From Nonomuraea pusilla (GTDB lineage Bacteria > Actinomycetota > Actinomycetes > Streptosporangiales > Streptosporangiaceae): 60,689 nt of DNA. The number at the start of each line of letters is the position of its first letter. Positions within the stretch are counted from its first letter, which is position 1. The position numbers and the translations under genes are program-made. The notes under the pieces were generated by a model, which saw only the letters and a list, made by a program, of their open reading frames with translations, was not told where the DNA came from and ran no database searches. Positions 36,161 to 45,158 of this stretch are shown here, one piece after another. The stretch lies in NCBI RefSeq assembly GCF_900109355.1, contig NZ_FOBF01000035.1:1-60689 (forward strand), written 5' to 3'.

Positions 36161-37362
36161 CGCCCCGGGGCGGGGCCGCCCTCGCGGTGCTCGGAGGCGC
36201 GGACGGCGCGATCAGCACCTGCCAGGCGGCGTCCAGGCTCGGCGTGCGCACGATCTGCGTGGACCTGCGGGCGGACGCCCCGGCCGTGGCGCACGCCGAC
36301 GAGTTCCTCAACGTCAGCACCCGCGACCTGCCCCGCCTGGTGCGGGCGCTGGCCGCGAGGGGCGACCTGGCCGGGGTGGTCTCGCCCGCCAGCGACGTGA
36401 ACCTGCCGTCGCAGCTCGCCGTCGCCCGCCGGCTCGGGCTGCCGTGCGGCCTGTCGGACGGCGCCGTGCGCGCCTCGACCGACAAGGGCCACTTCCGCGC
36501 GGTGTGCGACCGGCTCGGCCTGCCCGGCCCCCGGTACGTCCACGGGGAGCCCGCGCACGTCCTGCGGGCGGCGCCCGCCCTGACGTTCCCGCTGATGGTC
36601 AAGCCGGTGGACTCCTCCGGCAGCCGCGGCGTCTCCCTCTGCCCGGAGCCCGGCGACCTGCCCGGCGCCGTCGAGCTGGCCCGCGAGTGGTCGCTGTCGG
36701 GCATGATCGTCGCCGAGGAGTACCTGGAGGGCGGGCACTACACGGCCGAGGCGTTCGTCGTCGGCGGCGCGGTCGCGCTCATCGGCGTGTCCGAGCGCGA
36801 GCTGACCCCGCCGCCGCTGTTCATCACGGTCCAGCACGTCATGCCCGGCCCCCCCGGCCTGACCGAGGCCGTGCGCGGCCTGCTCGACCGGGTGTGCGCC
36901 GAGGTGGGGCTGCGCGAGGGACCGCTCAACGCCGACCTGCTCGTGCGGCCGGGCGGCGAGATCGTGCTCGTCGAGATGGGCGCCAGGCTCGGCGGCAACG
37001 GGCTGGCCGAGCTGCTCGGGCTGGTCCACGGCGTGGACGTCGTCGAGGAGTACGTGCGCGCCGCCGTCGGACTGCCGCCGCGCCTGACCCCGTCGTCGAG
37101 CAGGCATGCGGCGGTGCGGGTGCTGGGGGCCGGGCGCGAGGGCAAGCTCGTCAGGGTCGAGGGCGAGGACGCGGTGCGCGCGCTGCCCGGCGTCGTGGAC
37201 CTCGTGCTCGCCGCCTCCCCCGGCGACCACGTCGAACGCTACACGCGGGCGGGCGCTAAGCTGGGCTACCTCACCGCCGCCGCCCCCGACAGGGCCGCGC
37301 TGTCCCGCGTCCTGGACGAGGCCGCCCGCCTCCTGCGGTTCGACATCGGAGAAGCACCATGA
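36157..37362 (+). CDS. ATP-grasp carboxylate-amine ligase-like protein
   Basis: A 401-residue ATP-grasp protein. The N-terminal Rossmann-like domain is ALAVLGGADGAISTCQAASR. ATP-binding segments are FPLMVKPVDSSGSRGVSL and VAEEYLEGGHYTAEAFV. Metal/phosphate residues lie in IVLVEMGARLGGNGLAELLG. Typical reactions join a carboxylate, through an acyl phosphate, to an amine or other nucleophile. GTG 36157 overlaps the GT2 stop and has GGAGG upstream; its own stop overlaps the next ATG. Substrates are unknown. Confidence 0.9.
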   Translation: MTPRGGAALAVLGGADGAISTCQAASRLGVRTICVDLRADAPAVAHADEFLNVSTRDLPRLVRALAARGDLAGVVSPASDVNLPSQLAVARRLGLPCGLSDGAVRASTDKGHFRAVCDRLGLPGPRYVHGEPAHVLRAAPALTFPLMVKPVDSSGSRGVSLCPEPGDLPGAVELAREWSLSGMIVAEEYLEGGHYTAEAFVVGGAVALIGVSERELTPPPLFITVQHVMPGPPGLTEAVRGLLDRVCAEVGLREGPLNADLLVRPGGEIVLVEMGARLGGNGLAELLGLVHGVDVVEEYVRAAVGLPPRLTPSSSRHAAVRVLGAGREGKLVRVEGEDAVRALPGVVDLVLAASPGDHVERYTRAGAKLGYLTAAAPDRAALSRVLDEAARLLRFDIGEAP

Positions 37363-38645
37363 GCCACGGCCTGGGCGTCGCGCTGCGCGAGCTGCGGCAC
37401 GTCGCCGGCGCCTTCGCGGCGATCCGCCGCCCCCGCGCCGAGACCGACCGGCGCACCCTGGCGGGGCTGCGCGCGATGCTGGCCCTCGCCAGGGCGGACG
37501 TCCCCTACTACGCCGGCTTCCGCTACGACCTGCCGCTGGACCGGCTCGCCGACCTGGCCGCGTTCCCGATCCTGGACAAGCGGACCGTGCTGGCGGCCGG
37601 GGTGACCCGCTTCCACGCGCCCGGCCTGCGCGAGAGCGACTACCGCGTCGACCGCACCAGCGGCACGACCGGCCAGGTTCTGGAGGTGCGCCACGACGTG
37701 GCGGCCTACGGCTACCACGGCGCGACCGTGTTCCGCCGGTTCCTCCTGTCCGGGTACCGGCCGTGGTGGCGCATCGCGCACATCAAGCCCTTCCCGCGCC
37801 CGCTGCGCTGGTTCCAGCGGCTCGGGCTGTTCCCCCGCGTGGTCGTCGGCGCCGGGCAGGGCGACGAGAAGATCCTGCGGGACGTCCTGGAGGTGCGCCC
37901 CCACCTCGTCATGGGCTACCCGGTGGTGCTGCGCGGCCTGCTGCGCGTCGCCTCGCCCGCCGACCTGGCCCGGCTGCGGCGCACCCTGCGCATGGTCATG
38001 ACCGACTCGGAGCTGCTGACCGACGAGGTGCGCGACCTGCTCGCCACCGGGTTCGGCGCGCCCGTCCTCGACGAGTACTCGGCGTACGAGGTGCTGACGG
38101 TCTCCACCCAGTGCCGCGCCGGCGCCATGCACGTGGACGAGGACCGGGTGCGGCTGGAGATCGTCGGCGACGACGGCGTCCCCGTGCCCGACGGCGACGA
38201 GGGGTCGGTGGTCGTCACGCACTTCAGGGAGCGGGCGATGCCGCTGATCCGCTACCGGCTCGGCGACCGGGCGGCGATCGTGCCGGGCCCGTGCCGCTGC
38301 GGCAACCGGTTCGCCAGGATGCGGCTGACCGCCGGCCGCTCCGACGACTACGTCACCTTCCCCGGCGGCCACCGCGTCTACACGGCCACGTTCCTGTCGC
38401 TCGCGATGTACACGCCGGGCGTCGCCGAGAGCATGGTCAGGCAGGACGCCGGCGGCACGATCACCGTGCGGCTCGTCACCGACCCCGGCCACGACTTCGA
38501 CGCCGTCGCCGCCGAGTACCGGCGCCGGCTGTCCGCCCAGCTCGGCGCCCCGGCGGACGTGCGCTTCGAACGGGCCGACCGGGTGACGCTCACCCCGGGC
38601 GGCAAGGGCCGCTTCGTCGAGTCGGCCTACCGTCCCGAGCCGTGA
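37359..38645 (+). CDS. CapK/PaaK-like adenylate-forming ligase 1
   Basis: A 428-residue adenylate-forming enzyme of the PaaK/CapK branch. It has P-loop-like DRTSGTTGQVLEVRHD, EYSAYEVLTVSTQC near the acyl-binding site, PLIRYRLGDRA and a C-terminal Lys in TPGGKGRFVES. CapK-type members occur in capsule and glycan loci, where their substrate is often unknown. It overlaps both neighbours by four bases. No CoA or carrier-protein partner is encoded next to it. Confidence 0.88.
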   Translation: MSHGLGVALRELRHVAGAFAAIRRPRAETDRRTLAGLRAMLALARADVPYYAGFRYDLPLDRLADLAAFPILDKRTVLAAGVTRFHAPGLRESDYRVDRTSGTTGQVLEVRHDVAAYGYHGATVFRRFLLSGYRPWWRIAHIKPFPRPLRWFQRLGLFPRVVVGAGQGDEKILRDVLEVRPHLVMGYPVVLRGLLRVASPADLARLRRTLRMVMTDSELLTDEVRDLLATGFGAPVLDEYSAYEVLTVSTQCRAGAMHVDEDRVRLEIVGDDGVPVPDGDEGSVVVTHFRERAMPLIRYRLGDRAAIVPGPCRCGNRFARMRLTAGRSDDYVTFPGGHRVYTATFLSLAMYTPGVAESMVRQDAGGTITVRLVTDPGHDFDAVAAEYRRRLSAQLGAPADVRFERADRVTLTPGGKGRFVESAYRPEP

Positions 38646-39892
38646 CGGCCCGCCAGAGCCCGGCCCTGCCCAGACCGGCGGCGATCGCCGCGCTGTTCGC
38701 CGGGCGCGGCGCCTACCGGGCGGCGCTGTGGACGTCCAACCTGGTCCTGCTCGGCCTGTGGGGGCCGCGCGAGTTCGCCCTGTACGCCACCGCCACCGGC
38801 GTGTCGGGGTGGCTGCTCGCGCTGACGTCCAGCGGCATCGAGAAGGCGGCGCTCGCGCTCGTGCCGCGCAGGGGCGGCGGCGGGCTGATCCCGCTGTTCG
38901 CGCTGCTGGCGGCGGCGCCGTTCGCGCTGGTACTGCTCGGCTGGCTGGCGCTGGCCGCCGCCGACCCGTCGGGCGCGCCCGCGCGGTACGCGGCCGCCGC
39001 CGCGCTCGCCTGCGGCCTCGGCTGCTGCGCCGTCATGGCCGGGCTGAACCGGGTGGCGGGGCGGCCCCGCGTGGACGTGCTGGCGTACCTGACGCTGGCC
39101 TGCGCCCAGGCGGGCGGCGTGCTGCTGGTGGCCTGGACCGGGCTGGGCGCGCACGCCCTGCTCGCCGTGCACGTGGGCGTGCTGGTCGTGCTCGACGTGA
39201 CGCTGGCCGCGCGCCTGGCGGGCGGGCGGCTGGGGGACCTGATCAAGGGCCTGCTCAAGGGCCCGTTCAAGGGCCCTGCCCCGGCCGTGCCCGGCGGGTC
39301 GCCCGGCCCCGCGCTGCGCGCCGCCGCGCTGCTCAGCGCCGGCGAGGTGACGAGCGTGGCCGCGAGCTCGGTGATGTTCGGCTACTTCGCGCACCTCGGC
39401 GACGCCCACGCCACCAGCGTCTTCTACGTCTGGTCGGTGGCGCTGTCGGTGGTCACGATGGGGGCCGGCTACCTGCTGCGGATCGTCCAGCCGAGGGTGG
39501 CGGTGTGGATCGAGGGCGCGGGCAGCGGCAGCGCCCGCAGCGCCGCCCGCAGGATCCTCGTCCCCGCCGTCGCCGGCGGCGCGGCGCTCACGGCCGCGCT
39601 GGCCGCCGCCGCCGCGGCCGGGCAGCGCGGGCCCGTCGCCACCGGTTGCGCGCTGCTGGCCGAGGCCGCGCTGGTCGCCGCCGTGCTGCCGGCGTTCCTG
39701 CTGGTGGAGAACACCGACGACGGCGGGCGCAGGCGGGCCGCGCTCGCCGCGTGCCTCCAGCTCGCGGTGACCGCCGCCGCCGGCTGGTTCCTGGTCCCGG
39801 CCGCCGAGTCGTTCGGCGCGCTGCTCGCGTACTGCGCGGGCGAGGTCGTCAAAGGAGGCGTCATGCTGCTGTCGCTCCGGGGCGCCAGGTGA
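38642..39892 (+). CDS. polysaccharide flippase-like membrane protein
   Basis: A 416-residue integral membrane protein with about 11-12 helices in pairs. A central cytoplasmic loop carries KGLLKGPFKGPAPAVPGG. The pattern and the small/aromatic-rich helices (WTSNLVLLGLWGPREFALYA, SAGEVTSVAASSVMFGYFA) resemble the MOP/Wzx-like lipid-linked glycan exporters. GTG 38642 overlaps the preceding stop. The family call is based on topology and context and is moderate. Confidence 0.7.
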   Translation: MTARQSPALPRPAAIAALFAGRGAYRAALWTSNLVLLGLWGPREFALYATATGVSGWLLALTSSGIEKAALALVPRRGGGGLIPLFALLAAAPFALVLLGWLALAAADPSGAPARYAAAAALACGLGCCAVMAGLNRVAGRPRVDVLAYLTLACAQAGGVLLVAWTGLGAHALLAVHVGVLVVLDVTLAARLAGGRLGDLIKGLLKGPFKGPAPAVPGGSPGPALRAAALLSAGEVTSVAASSVMFGYFAHLGDAHATSVFYVWSVALSVVTMGAGYLLRIVQPRVAVWIEGAGSGSARSAARRILVPAVAGGAALTAALAAAAAAGQRGPVATGCALLAEAALVAAVLPAFLLVENTDDGGRRRAALAACLQLAVTAAAGWFLVPAAESFGALLAYCAGEVVKGGVMLLSLRGAR

Positions 39893-41169
39893 GCGGGCTC
39901 CCCGCCACGATCCCCGTGGTCCCGGTGCTGTGGAACCTGGGCCTGGCCCGCGCGAGGGAGCGGCTGCCGCCCGCGCGGCTGCGCGCCGTCCAGGACCGCC
40001 TGCTCACCCGCCTGGTACGCCACGCCCACGCCCGCGTGCCGTACTACCGGCGCACGCTGCCCGCCGCCGCGGTCGCCACGCTGCGGGGCGCCGGCGGCCT
40101 GGCCGCCCTGCCCGTGCTCGACCGCGCCACCCTGCGCGACCTGCCCGCCGGCGAGCTGCTCGCCGAAGGGTTCACCCCCGGCAACACGCGGGAGGCGCCC
40201 ACCAGCGGCTCGTCAGGCGTGCCCGTGCGGCTGCGCTACTCCGAACGCGACCTCGGCTACCTGCGCGCCACCTACCTGCACGACCTGCTCGCCTCCGGCC
40301 TGCGCCCGTGGGACCGCATCGGCTACTTCCGCGTCGGAGGCTTCCGCCGCCACCGGCTCGAACGGCTCGGCCTGGCCCGCAACGTCCACGTCAACACCGG
40401 GCTCGGCCTGGACGAGCAGGCCGAGGCGTTCCTCGCGGGACGGCCGACGTTCCTGTGGGGCTTCCCCGGCGCCATCGCCACCCTCGTGGACGAGCTCCTC
40501 CGCCGCGGCGTCGCCTACCGGGGCGTCCACACCGTCGTCTTCGCCGGCGAGGCCACCACGCCCGCCGCCCGCGAGCACGTGCTCGGCTACTTCGGCGCGC
40601 GCGGGCACGAGGTGTACGCCTCCGTGGAGGCGTACACGATCGCGCGGTCCTGCCCGCGCGGCTCGCTGCACCTGCGTTCGGCGGACGTGGTGGTGGAGGT
40701 GCTGCACGACGACGGCACGTCGTCGCTCGCGGACGGCGAGGGCGAGATCCTGGTGACCCGGCTGCACGCCGAGGCGATGCCGCTGGTCCGCTACCGGCTC
40801 GGCGACCGCGTCCTCATCGAGCCGGACGACTGCGGCTGCGGCGTCCTGCGCACGCCGATCGTGCGGCGGATCCAGGGCAGAGCGGAGGACCGCGTCGTCA
40901 CCGCCGACGGCCGCGCCCTGCACGCCGACTTCCTCACCAACCCGCGCATCCTGCCGACCGAGGGCGTGCGCCGCTTCCAGATCGTGCAGCGGCGGCCGGG
41001 CGCGGTGGAGATCCTGCTGGTTCCTGGGCCGTCGGCGCCGGGCGACCTGGCCGAGACCGTGCGCAGGGCGGTCGCGGGGGCCGCGCACGGCCTGGAGGTG
41101 ACCGCGCGCACCGTGGACGCCATCGACGCCGAGCCCAACGGGAAGGTCCGGCTGGTCAAGACCCTGTGA
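39889..41169 (+). CDS. CapK/PaaK-like adenylate-forming ligase 2
   Basis: A 426-residue paralogue of the ligase at 37359. It has APTSGSSGVPVRLRYSERD, VYASVEAYTIARSC, MPLVRYRLGDRVLI and a C-terminal Lys in EPNGKVRLVK. Its N-terminal region differs from that of ligase 1, so it is not a recent copy. GTG 39889 overlaps the flippase stop. It is the last gene of the five-gene operon; a DevR-like box follows. Confidence 0.88.
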   Translation: MSGLPATIPVVPVLWNLGLARARERLPPARLRAVQDRLLTRLVRHAHARVPYYRRTLPAAAVATLRGAGGLAALPVLDRATLRDLPAGELLAEGFTPGNTREAPTSGSSGVPVRLRYSERDLGYLRATYLHDLLASGLRPWDRIGYFRVGGFRRHRLERLGLARNVHVNTGLGLDEQAEAFLAGRPTFLWGFPGAIATLVDELLRRGVAYRGVHTVVFAGEATTPAAREHVLGYFGARGHEVYASVEAYTIARSCPRGSLHLRSADVVVEVLHDDGTSSLADGEGEILVTRLHAEAMPLVRYRLGDRVLIEPDDCGCGVLRTPIVRRIQGRAEDRVVTADGRALHADFLTNPRILPTEGVRRFQIVQRRPGAVEILLVPGPSAPGDLAETVRRAVAGAAHGLEVTARTVDAIDAEPNGKVRLVKTL

Positions 41170-41217
41170 GCGACGCGGGGGACGGCGCCCGCCCGATCCC
41201 GCCCCCGCGGCTGACGG

Positions 41218-41234
41218 TTTCGGGACCTTTGGAC
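41218..41234 (+). promoter_or_regulatory. DevR-like box upstream of the 2-TM/radical SAM operon
   Basis: TTTCGGGACCTTTGGAC matches the left two thirds of the DevR consensus TTSGGGACTWWAGTCCCSAA. It ends 102 bases before the ATG at 41337. Confidence 0.4.
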
Positions 41235-41290
41235 GGCGTTCCAGGGGCGAGTGGCCCTCACCTCGCCCCGCCCGGCGATCAGACACTCGA

Positions 41291-41318
41291 CCTCGGAGTA
41301 TTCGCCTCGGAGTGTTCG
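41291..41318. repeat. 14-bp direct repeat before the 2-TM gene
   Basis: CCTCGGAGTATTCG (41291-41304) is directly followed by CCTCGGAGTGTTCG (41305-41318), one mismatch, 18 bases before the start. It could be a regulator site or a simple duplication. Confidence 0.7.
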
Positions 41319-41336
41319 CTGGGAAGGGAACGTGGG

Positions 41337-41825
41337 ATGAGCATGCGGGGGACGGCGGCGGCGCTGCTGAGCGCCTCGGGCGCCGCGATGGTGGTGGCGG
41401 GCCCGGTGCTGGCCGCCATGGGCGGGAAGGGCCGCGCGCAGATCCGGGCCGAGCTGCGCAGGCAGGTGATCACCTTCCCGGACAAGGGCCTGCCCGGCGA
41501 GCTCGCCGCCCAGGCGGGACGCCAGGTGCTCACCGGCCCGCAGGCCAGGATGTTCGCCGAGGTCATCGGCAGGAACGTGGCGCAGGCCACGGGCGGGCGC
41601 ACGTACGCGGAGGTGAGCGCCGAACTGCTCGCCACGGACGAGGACGACCCGAAGCTGGCGGCGCTGCGGCAGACCGCGTTCACCGGCCAGATGCTGCGCG
41701 CGGGCCTGCTCAACGCCTACCAGGCCTGGCAGGTGACGTCGCTGGTCATCGGCCTCGGCGGGCTGCTGACGGGCGCGGGCGCCGCCCTGCTCGCGACCGG
41801 CGCCGTGCTGGCGCAGGACCGATGA
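41337..41825 (+). CDS. membrane protein with N- and C-terminal helices
   Basis: A 162-residue protein. One hydrophobic helix lies at about 5-28 (AAALLSASGAAMVVAGPVLAAM) and another at about 133-158 (VTSLVIGLGGLLTGAGAALL). Between them is an amphipathic soluble segment (QIRAELRRQVITFPDKGLPG, EVSAELLATDEDDPKL). No enzyme motif is seen. ATG 41337 has AAGGGAA upstream. It overlaps the radical SAM gene by four bases, so the two are probably functional partners. Confidence 0.75.
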   Translation: MSMRGTAAALLSASGAAMVVAGPVLAAMGGKGRAQIRAELRRQVITFPDKGLPGELAAQAGRQVLTGPQARMFAEVIGRNVAQATGGRTYAEVSAELLATDEDDPKLAALRQTAFTGQMLRAGLLNAYQAWQVTSLVIGLGGLLTGAGAALLATGAVLAQDR

Positions 41826-43042
41826 CGCCCCCGCCCCGGCCTGCCGGGCCGGGAACGGAGAAGGAGCCGGCGGCGGCGCTGCGGCGGGTGCGGCGTGACG
41901 TCGCCGACAGTCCGTTCATCGTGATCTGGGAGGCCACCCGGGCGTGCCCGCTGGCCTGCCTGCACTGCCGGGCCGAGGCGGTGCCGGGCCGTCACCCGCT
42001 GGAGCTGTCCACGGACGAGGCGACCGGGCTGATGCGCCAGGTGGCGGCGTTCGGCCGCCCCGCCCCGCTGTTCGTGATCACCGGCGGCGACCCGTTCGCC
42101 AGGCCCGACCTGTTCGAGCTGGTGCGCAGGGGCCGCGAGCTGGGCCTCGCCCCTGCGGTGTCGCCGTCGGCCACGCCGGCGCTGACCGCGGACAACCTGG
42201 CCCGCCTGCGTGAGGCGGGCGCGGCGGCGATCTCGCTGAGCCTCGACGGCGCCACGGCCGCCGGCCACGACGAGTTCCGCGGCTACGACGGCGTGTTCGC
42301 CCGCACGCTGACGGCCTGGCAGGACGCGCGCGCGGCCGGGCTCAGGGTGCAGGTCAACACGACCGTCACCCGCGACAACCTGGCCGAGCTGCCGGACGTC
42401 GCCAAGCTGGTCCGCGACCGGGGCGCGCTGCTGTGGAGCGTGTTCTTCCTGGTGCCGACCGGCCGTGGACGCGACCTGGCCGCGCTCACGCCGCAGGAGA
42501 CGGAGGACGTCCTGAACTTCGTCTACGACGTCGGCACCGTGGTTCCCGTCAAGACGACGGAGGCGCACCACTTCCGCCGGGTGGCGGTGCAGCGGCGGAT
42601 CCTCGCCGAGCGGGGCGACGACCACGTGGCCGCGCTCGGGCTGGGCCCGCTGTACCGGACGCTGCTCAGGAAGGCGACGCGGGCCGGGCTGACCGGGCCG
42701 CGCCGCGCCCGCCGCCCGCCCGTGGACGTGAACGCCGGGCGCGGGTTCGTGTTCGTCTCCCACACCGGGACCGTGCACCCGTCGGGGTTCCTGCCGCTGC
42801 CGGCGGGCGACGTCAGGGAGCGGCCCCTCACCGAGATCTACCGGTCCGCGCCGCTGTTCACGGCGCTGCGCGACCCGGACCGGCTGGGCGGGCGCTGCGG
42901 CGCGTGCGAGTTCCGCGCGATCTGCGGGGGCTCGCGGTCACGCGCGTACGCCTGGCACGGCGACGTGTTCGGCGAGGAGCCCTGGTGCGGGTACGAGCCG
43001 GGGAGCTTCCCGTACCAGGACGACCTCGCCGCCTCCTTGTGA
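41822..43042 (+). CDS. radical SAM/SPASM protein
   Basis: A 406-residue radical SAM enzyme. The [4Fe-4S] AdoMet motif is Cys42-x3-Cys46-x2-Cys49 (ACPLACLHC), with ITGGDPF following. A Cys-rich SPASM segment, GRCGACEFRAICGGSRSRAY, plus a further Cys in EEPWCGY near the C terminus, indicates auxiliary Fe-S binding. It resembles the family (TIGR04053-type) related to haem-d1/haem biosynthesis enzymes NirJ and AhbD, and lies next to nitrate reductase genes. The substrate is unknown; haem or a small peptide is possible. Confidence 0.88.
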   Translation: MTPPPRPAGPGTEKEPAAALRRVRRDVADSPFIVIWEATRACPLACLHCRAEAVPGRHPLELSTDEATGLMRQVAAFGRPAPLFVITGGDPFARPDLFELVRRGRELGLAPAVSPSATPALTADNLARLREAGAAAISLSLDGATAAGHDEFRGYDGVFARTLTAWQDARAAGLRVQVNTTVTRDNLAELPDVAKLVRDRGALLWSVFFLVPTGRGRDLAALTPQETEDVLNFVYDVGTVVPVKTTEAHHFRRVAVQRRILAERGDDHVAALGLGPLYRTLLRKATRAGLTGPRRARRPPVDVNAGRGFVFVSHTGTVHPSGFLPLPAGDVRERPLTEIYRSAPLFTALRDPDRLGGRCGACEFRAICGGSRSRAYAWHGDVFGEEPWCGYEPGSFPYQDDLAASL

Positions 43043-43057
43043 CGGTTCTCCTGGAGG

Positions 43058-43855
43058 TCAGGGCCGCCCGATGCGGACCCGCCACACGCGCGGCCCTGAC
43101 TCCACGTAGTCCCAGGTGAACTCACCCGCGTGCCGCTCGGCGAACTGGTAGCGCAGCGGCATCGGGTCGTGGTCGTTCACCAGGACGAAGGCGGTGCCGC
43201 GCGGCAGCGCCGCGAACGTGGCGAAGATCCGCTCGTGCCGCTGCCCGTGCGCGAGCCGCCGCACGTCGAGCTCTCCCTCCACCTCCTCCTCCAGGACGGG
43301 CTCGGAGGCGGAGGGGGCGTCGTGGCCGCCGCAGGCGCAGGCGTGCCCGTCCGCGTCCCGCTGCCCGGGGTCGCCCGCTCCCTCGCCCTCTCCCTCGCCC
43401 TCGCCCAGGAGGTCGTGCATGCCGGACAGCAGCGCGGCGAGGTCCACTCCTGCCTCCGCCAGGGCGGGCAGCAGGAACTCGTTCTCCTTCACCACGTGCG
43501 CCTGGAACAGGGCGTTCAGCCCGCAGGCCGCGGCGACCAGCTCGCTGCCCGTCCTGGCCGACCGCAGCTCCTCCACCAGGCCGCGCAGCGTGGCGTGCTC
43601 GGCGCGCATCGCCCCGGCCAGCAGCCGGGTCTCGGGCAGCTCGTCGGCGGCGGCGTACAGGGTGCGCTCCTCGGCCTCGGCGTGCGGCAGCACCTCTCGC
43701 ACGCAGAAGTCCACGAGCGTCGACTGCCGCCCTACGGGTGACAGCAGCCGGTCGAACGCGGTGCGCAGGGTCAGCACGTGGTCGTCCATCGTACGGGTGA
43801 GGCGGTCGTGGTGGTCGCGGATCGCGGCGAGGGTGGCGCCGGACTGGGTGGGCAT
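43058..43855 (-). CDS. hemerythrin-like/DUF2249 fusion
   Basis: A 265-residue protein. The hemerythrin HHE domain (about 8-150) has His/Glu metal-ligand positions in AAIRDHHDRL, VLPHAEAEERTLY, MRAEHATLRG and FQAHVVKENEFLLP. A Glu/Gly and Cys/His-rich linker follows (DADGHACACGGHD). A C-terminal DUF2249 domain covers about 195-265 (LDVRRLAHGQRHERIFATF, FVLVNDHDPMPLRYQF). Such fusions are linked to NO, oxygen or nitrate stress. It is nine bases downstream of the NnrS-like gene and probably co-transcribed. Confidence 0.92.
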   Translation of the reverse strand: MPTQSGATLAAIRDHHDRLTRTMDDHVLTLRTAFDRLLSPVGRQSTLVDFCVREVLPHAEAEERTLYAAADELPETRLLAGAMRAEHATLRGLVEELRSARTGSELVAAACGLNALFQAHVVKENEFLLPALAEAGVDLAALLSGMHDLLGEGEGEGEGAGDPGQRDADGHACACGGHDAPSASEPVLEEEVEGELDVRRLAHGQRHERIFATFAALPRGTAFVLVNDHDPMPLRYQFAERHAGEFTWDYVESGPRVWRVRIGRP

Positions 43856-43864
43856 CTGAGCTCC

Positions 43865-45055
43865 TTACGGTGTCGCGGTTGTACGGCGGGGGGACGAGAG
43901 GGCCAGGTAGGCGGCGCAGCCGGCGAACGCGAGCACGGCGGCGGCGCCGATCCAGCCGCCCGCCGCCCGCACCGCCTCGCCGCCGGTCAGGTCGCCGGCG
44001 ACGCGCAGCGCCAGCCCGGCGTGCAGCGCGGCGAGCGGCGCGTACAGCACCGGCCGGTACGGCAGCCGTACGCGCAGCACGGCCGGCAGGATGACGGGCG
44101 CGTGCCCGAAGACCATGGACATGACGAAGCCGAGGAACAGCGTGTGCAGCGCGGCGTCGTAGGTCAGCACCGAGGCGGGCAGCCCGGCGGCCAGCCAGAA
44201 CGCCCCGGCGACGGCCAGCCAGCCGTACCCGGCGAGCAGGCAGGCGGCGGCGTACCTGGGCAGGCCGGAGCCGCGTACGGTGTGCCTGGCCACGTCGCGC
44301 AGGGCGAGCCACGCGGCGGTCGCGAGCATCCCGGCGCCGCAGGCGCGCCAGCCGGGCCCGGCCGCCCACAGGGAGGCGACGGCGCCCGCGCCGAGGAGGG
44401 CGCAGGCGGCGGACAGCCCGCGCGCCGCCTGTCCGGGCAGGGCGGCCACGCGCGACAGCTCCAGCCGTTCGCCCGCGACGGTCGGCACGAGGAACGCGGC
44501 GAACCAGGGCGCCAGGTCGGGCACGGTCCGCCCGGCGAGCCAGAGCATCCCGGCCGCGTACCAGGCGGCCGCGCCGGCGGCCTGGAGGACGAGCTCGGGG
44601 CCCGGCCGGCGGCGGAGCAGGACGACGTAGACGGCGAGGAGCCAGCCGCCGGCGGCGGTGAGCGCGAGGGGGCCGAGCGGCTCGGCGGGCGAGCCGGCGG
44701 GCGCGGCCAGCAGGGCGAGCGTGCCGAGCCCGCCGAGCGCGGGCGCCAGGTACCCCCAGCGGCGGCGCAGGGCGACGGCGCGTTCGAGGGCGATGAGGGT
44801 GCCGAGGAAGCCGAGCGCCATGAGCGGGCCGTGCCGTTCGGCGGCGCGCCCGGCGGCGGGCAGGCCGCCGGACAGGAGCGCCAGTCCGCCGTAGAGGCCG
44901 GCGAGCCCGGCCAGGCCCGCGCCCGCCAGGAACGGGAGCCGCCGTGTGACTGCCGTGGCACGCACGCCTGGCCGGCGCTCCCCTGTTCCTGACACCGCGT
45001 TTCCTGACACCGATCTCCCTGGCGCCGGCTTGCCTGGCGCCGGCTTCCCTGGCAC
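43865..45055 (-). CDS. NnrS-like multi-TM membrane protein
   Basis: A 396-residue protein with about 12 TM helices and conserved His in RHGPLMALGFLGTLIALERA and ALHTLFLGFVMSMVFGHAPV, as in NnrS proteins that protect against NO stress. GTG 45055 is chosen because GAGGAG lies six bases upstream. The frame is open to a GTG at 45193, but that extension is rich in Pro/Arg and covers two DevR-like boxes, so it is probably promoter DNA. The first residues are a VPGKPAPGKPAPG repeat. It is divergent from narG. Confidence 0.85.
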   Translation of the reverse strand: MPGKPAPGKPAPGRSVSGNAVSGTGERRPGVRATAVTRRLPFLAGAGLAGLAGLYGGLALLSGGLPAAGRAAERHGPLMALGFLGTLIALERAVALRRRWGYLAPALGGLGTLALLAAPAGSPAEPLGPLALTAAGGWLLAVYVVLLRRRPGPELVLQAAGAAAWYAAGMLWLAGRTVPDLAPWFAAFLVPTVAGERLELSRVAALPGQAARGLSAACALLGAGAVASLWAAGPGWRACGAGMLATAAWLALRDVARHTVRGSGLPRYAAACLLAGYGWLAVAGAFWLAAGLPASVLTYDAALHTLFLGFVMSMVFGHAPVILPAVLRVRLPYRPVLYAPLAALHAGLALRVAGDLTGGEAVRAAGGWIGAAAVLAFAGCAAYLALSSPRRTTATP

Positions 45056-45062
45056 CGCGTTC
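44988..45062. repeat. 15-bp repeat, five units, spanning the NnrS start
   Basis: CCTGACACCGCGTTT-like units start at 44988, 45003, 45018, 45033 and 45048. On the minus strand they encode PG-KPAPG-KPAPG-RSVSG-NAVSG and contain the start GTG. Confidence 0.85.
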
Positions 45063-45123
45063 TCCTCTGGACGGCGGACTGGCGGCTCTTCGAACGGTAG
45101 GCCCGGCGGCAGGCGGCGGGGAC

Positions 45124-45158
45124 GGGCGCAAAGTCCGCGATCGGCGGGACCAAAGTCC
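45124..45158 (-). promoter_or_regulatory. two DevR-like boxes between NnrS and narG
   Basis: GGGCGCAAAGTCC (45124-45136) and GGGACCAAAGTCC (45146-45158) are 22 bases apart, about two helical turns, as DevR sites often are. They lie 69-103 bases upstream of the NnrS start and 131-166 bases upstream of narG, so they could control either or both. Confidence 0.55.
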
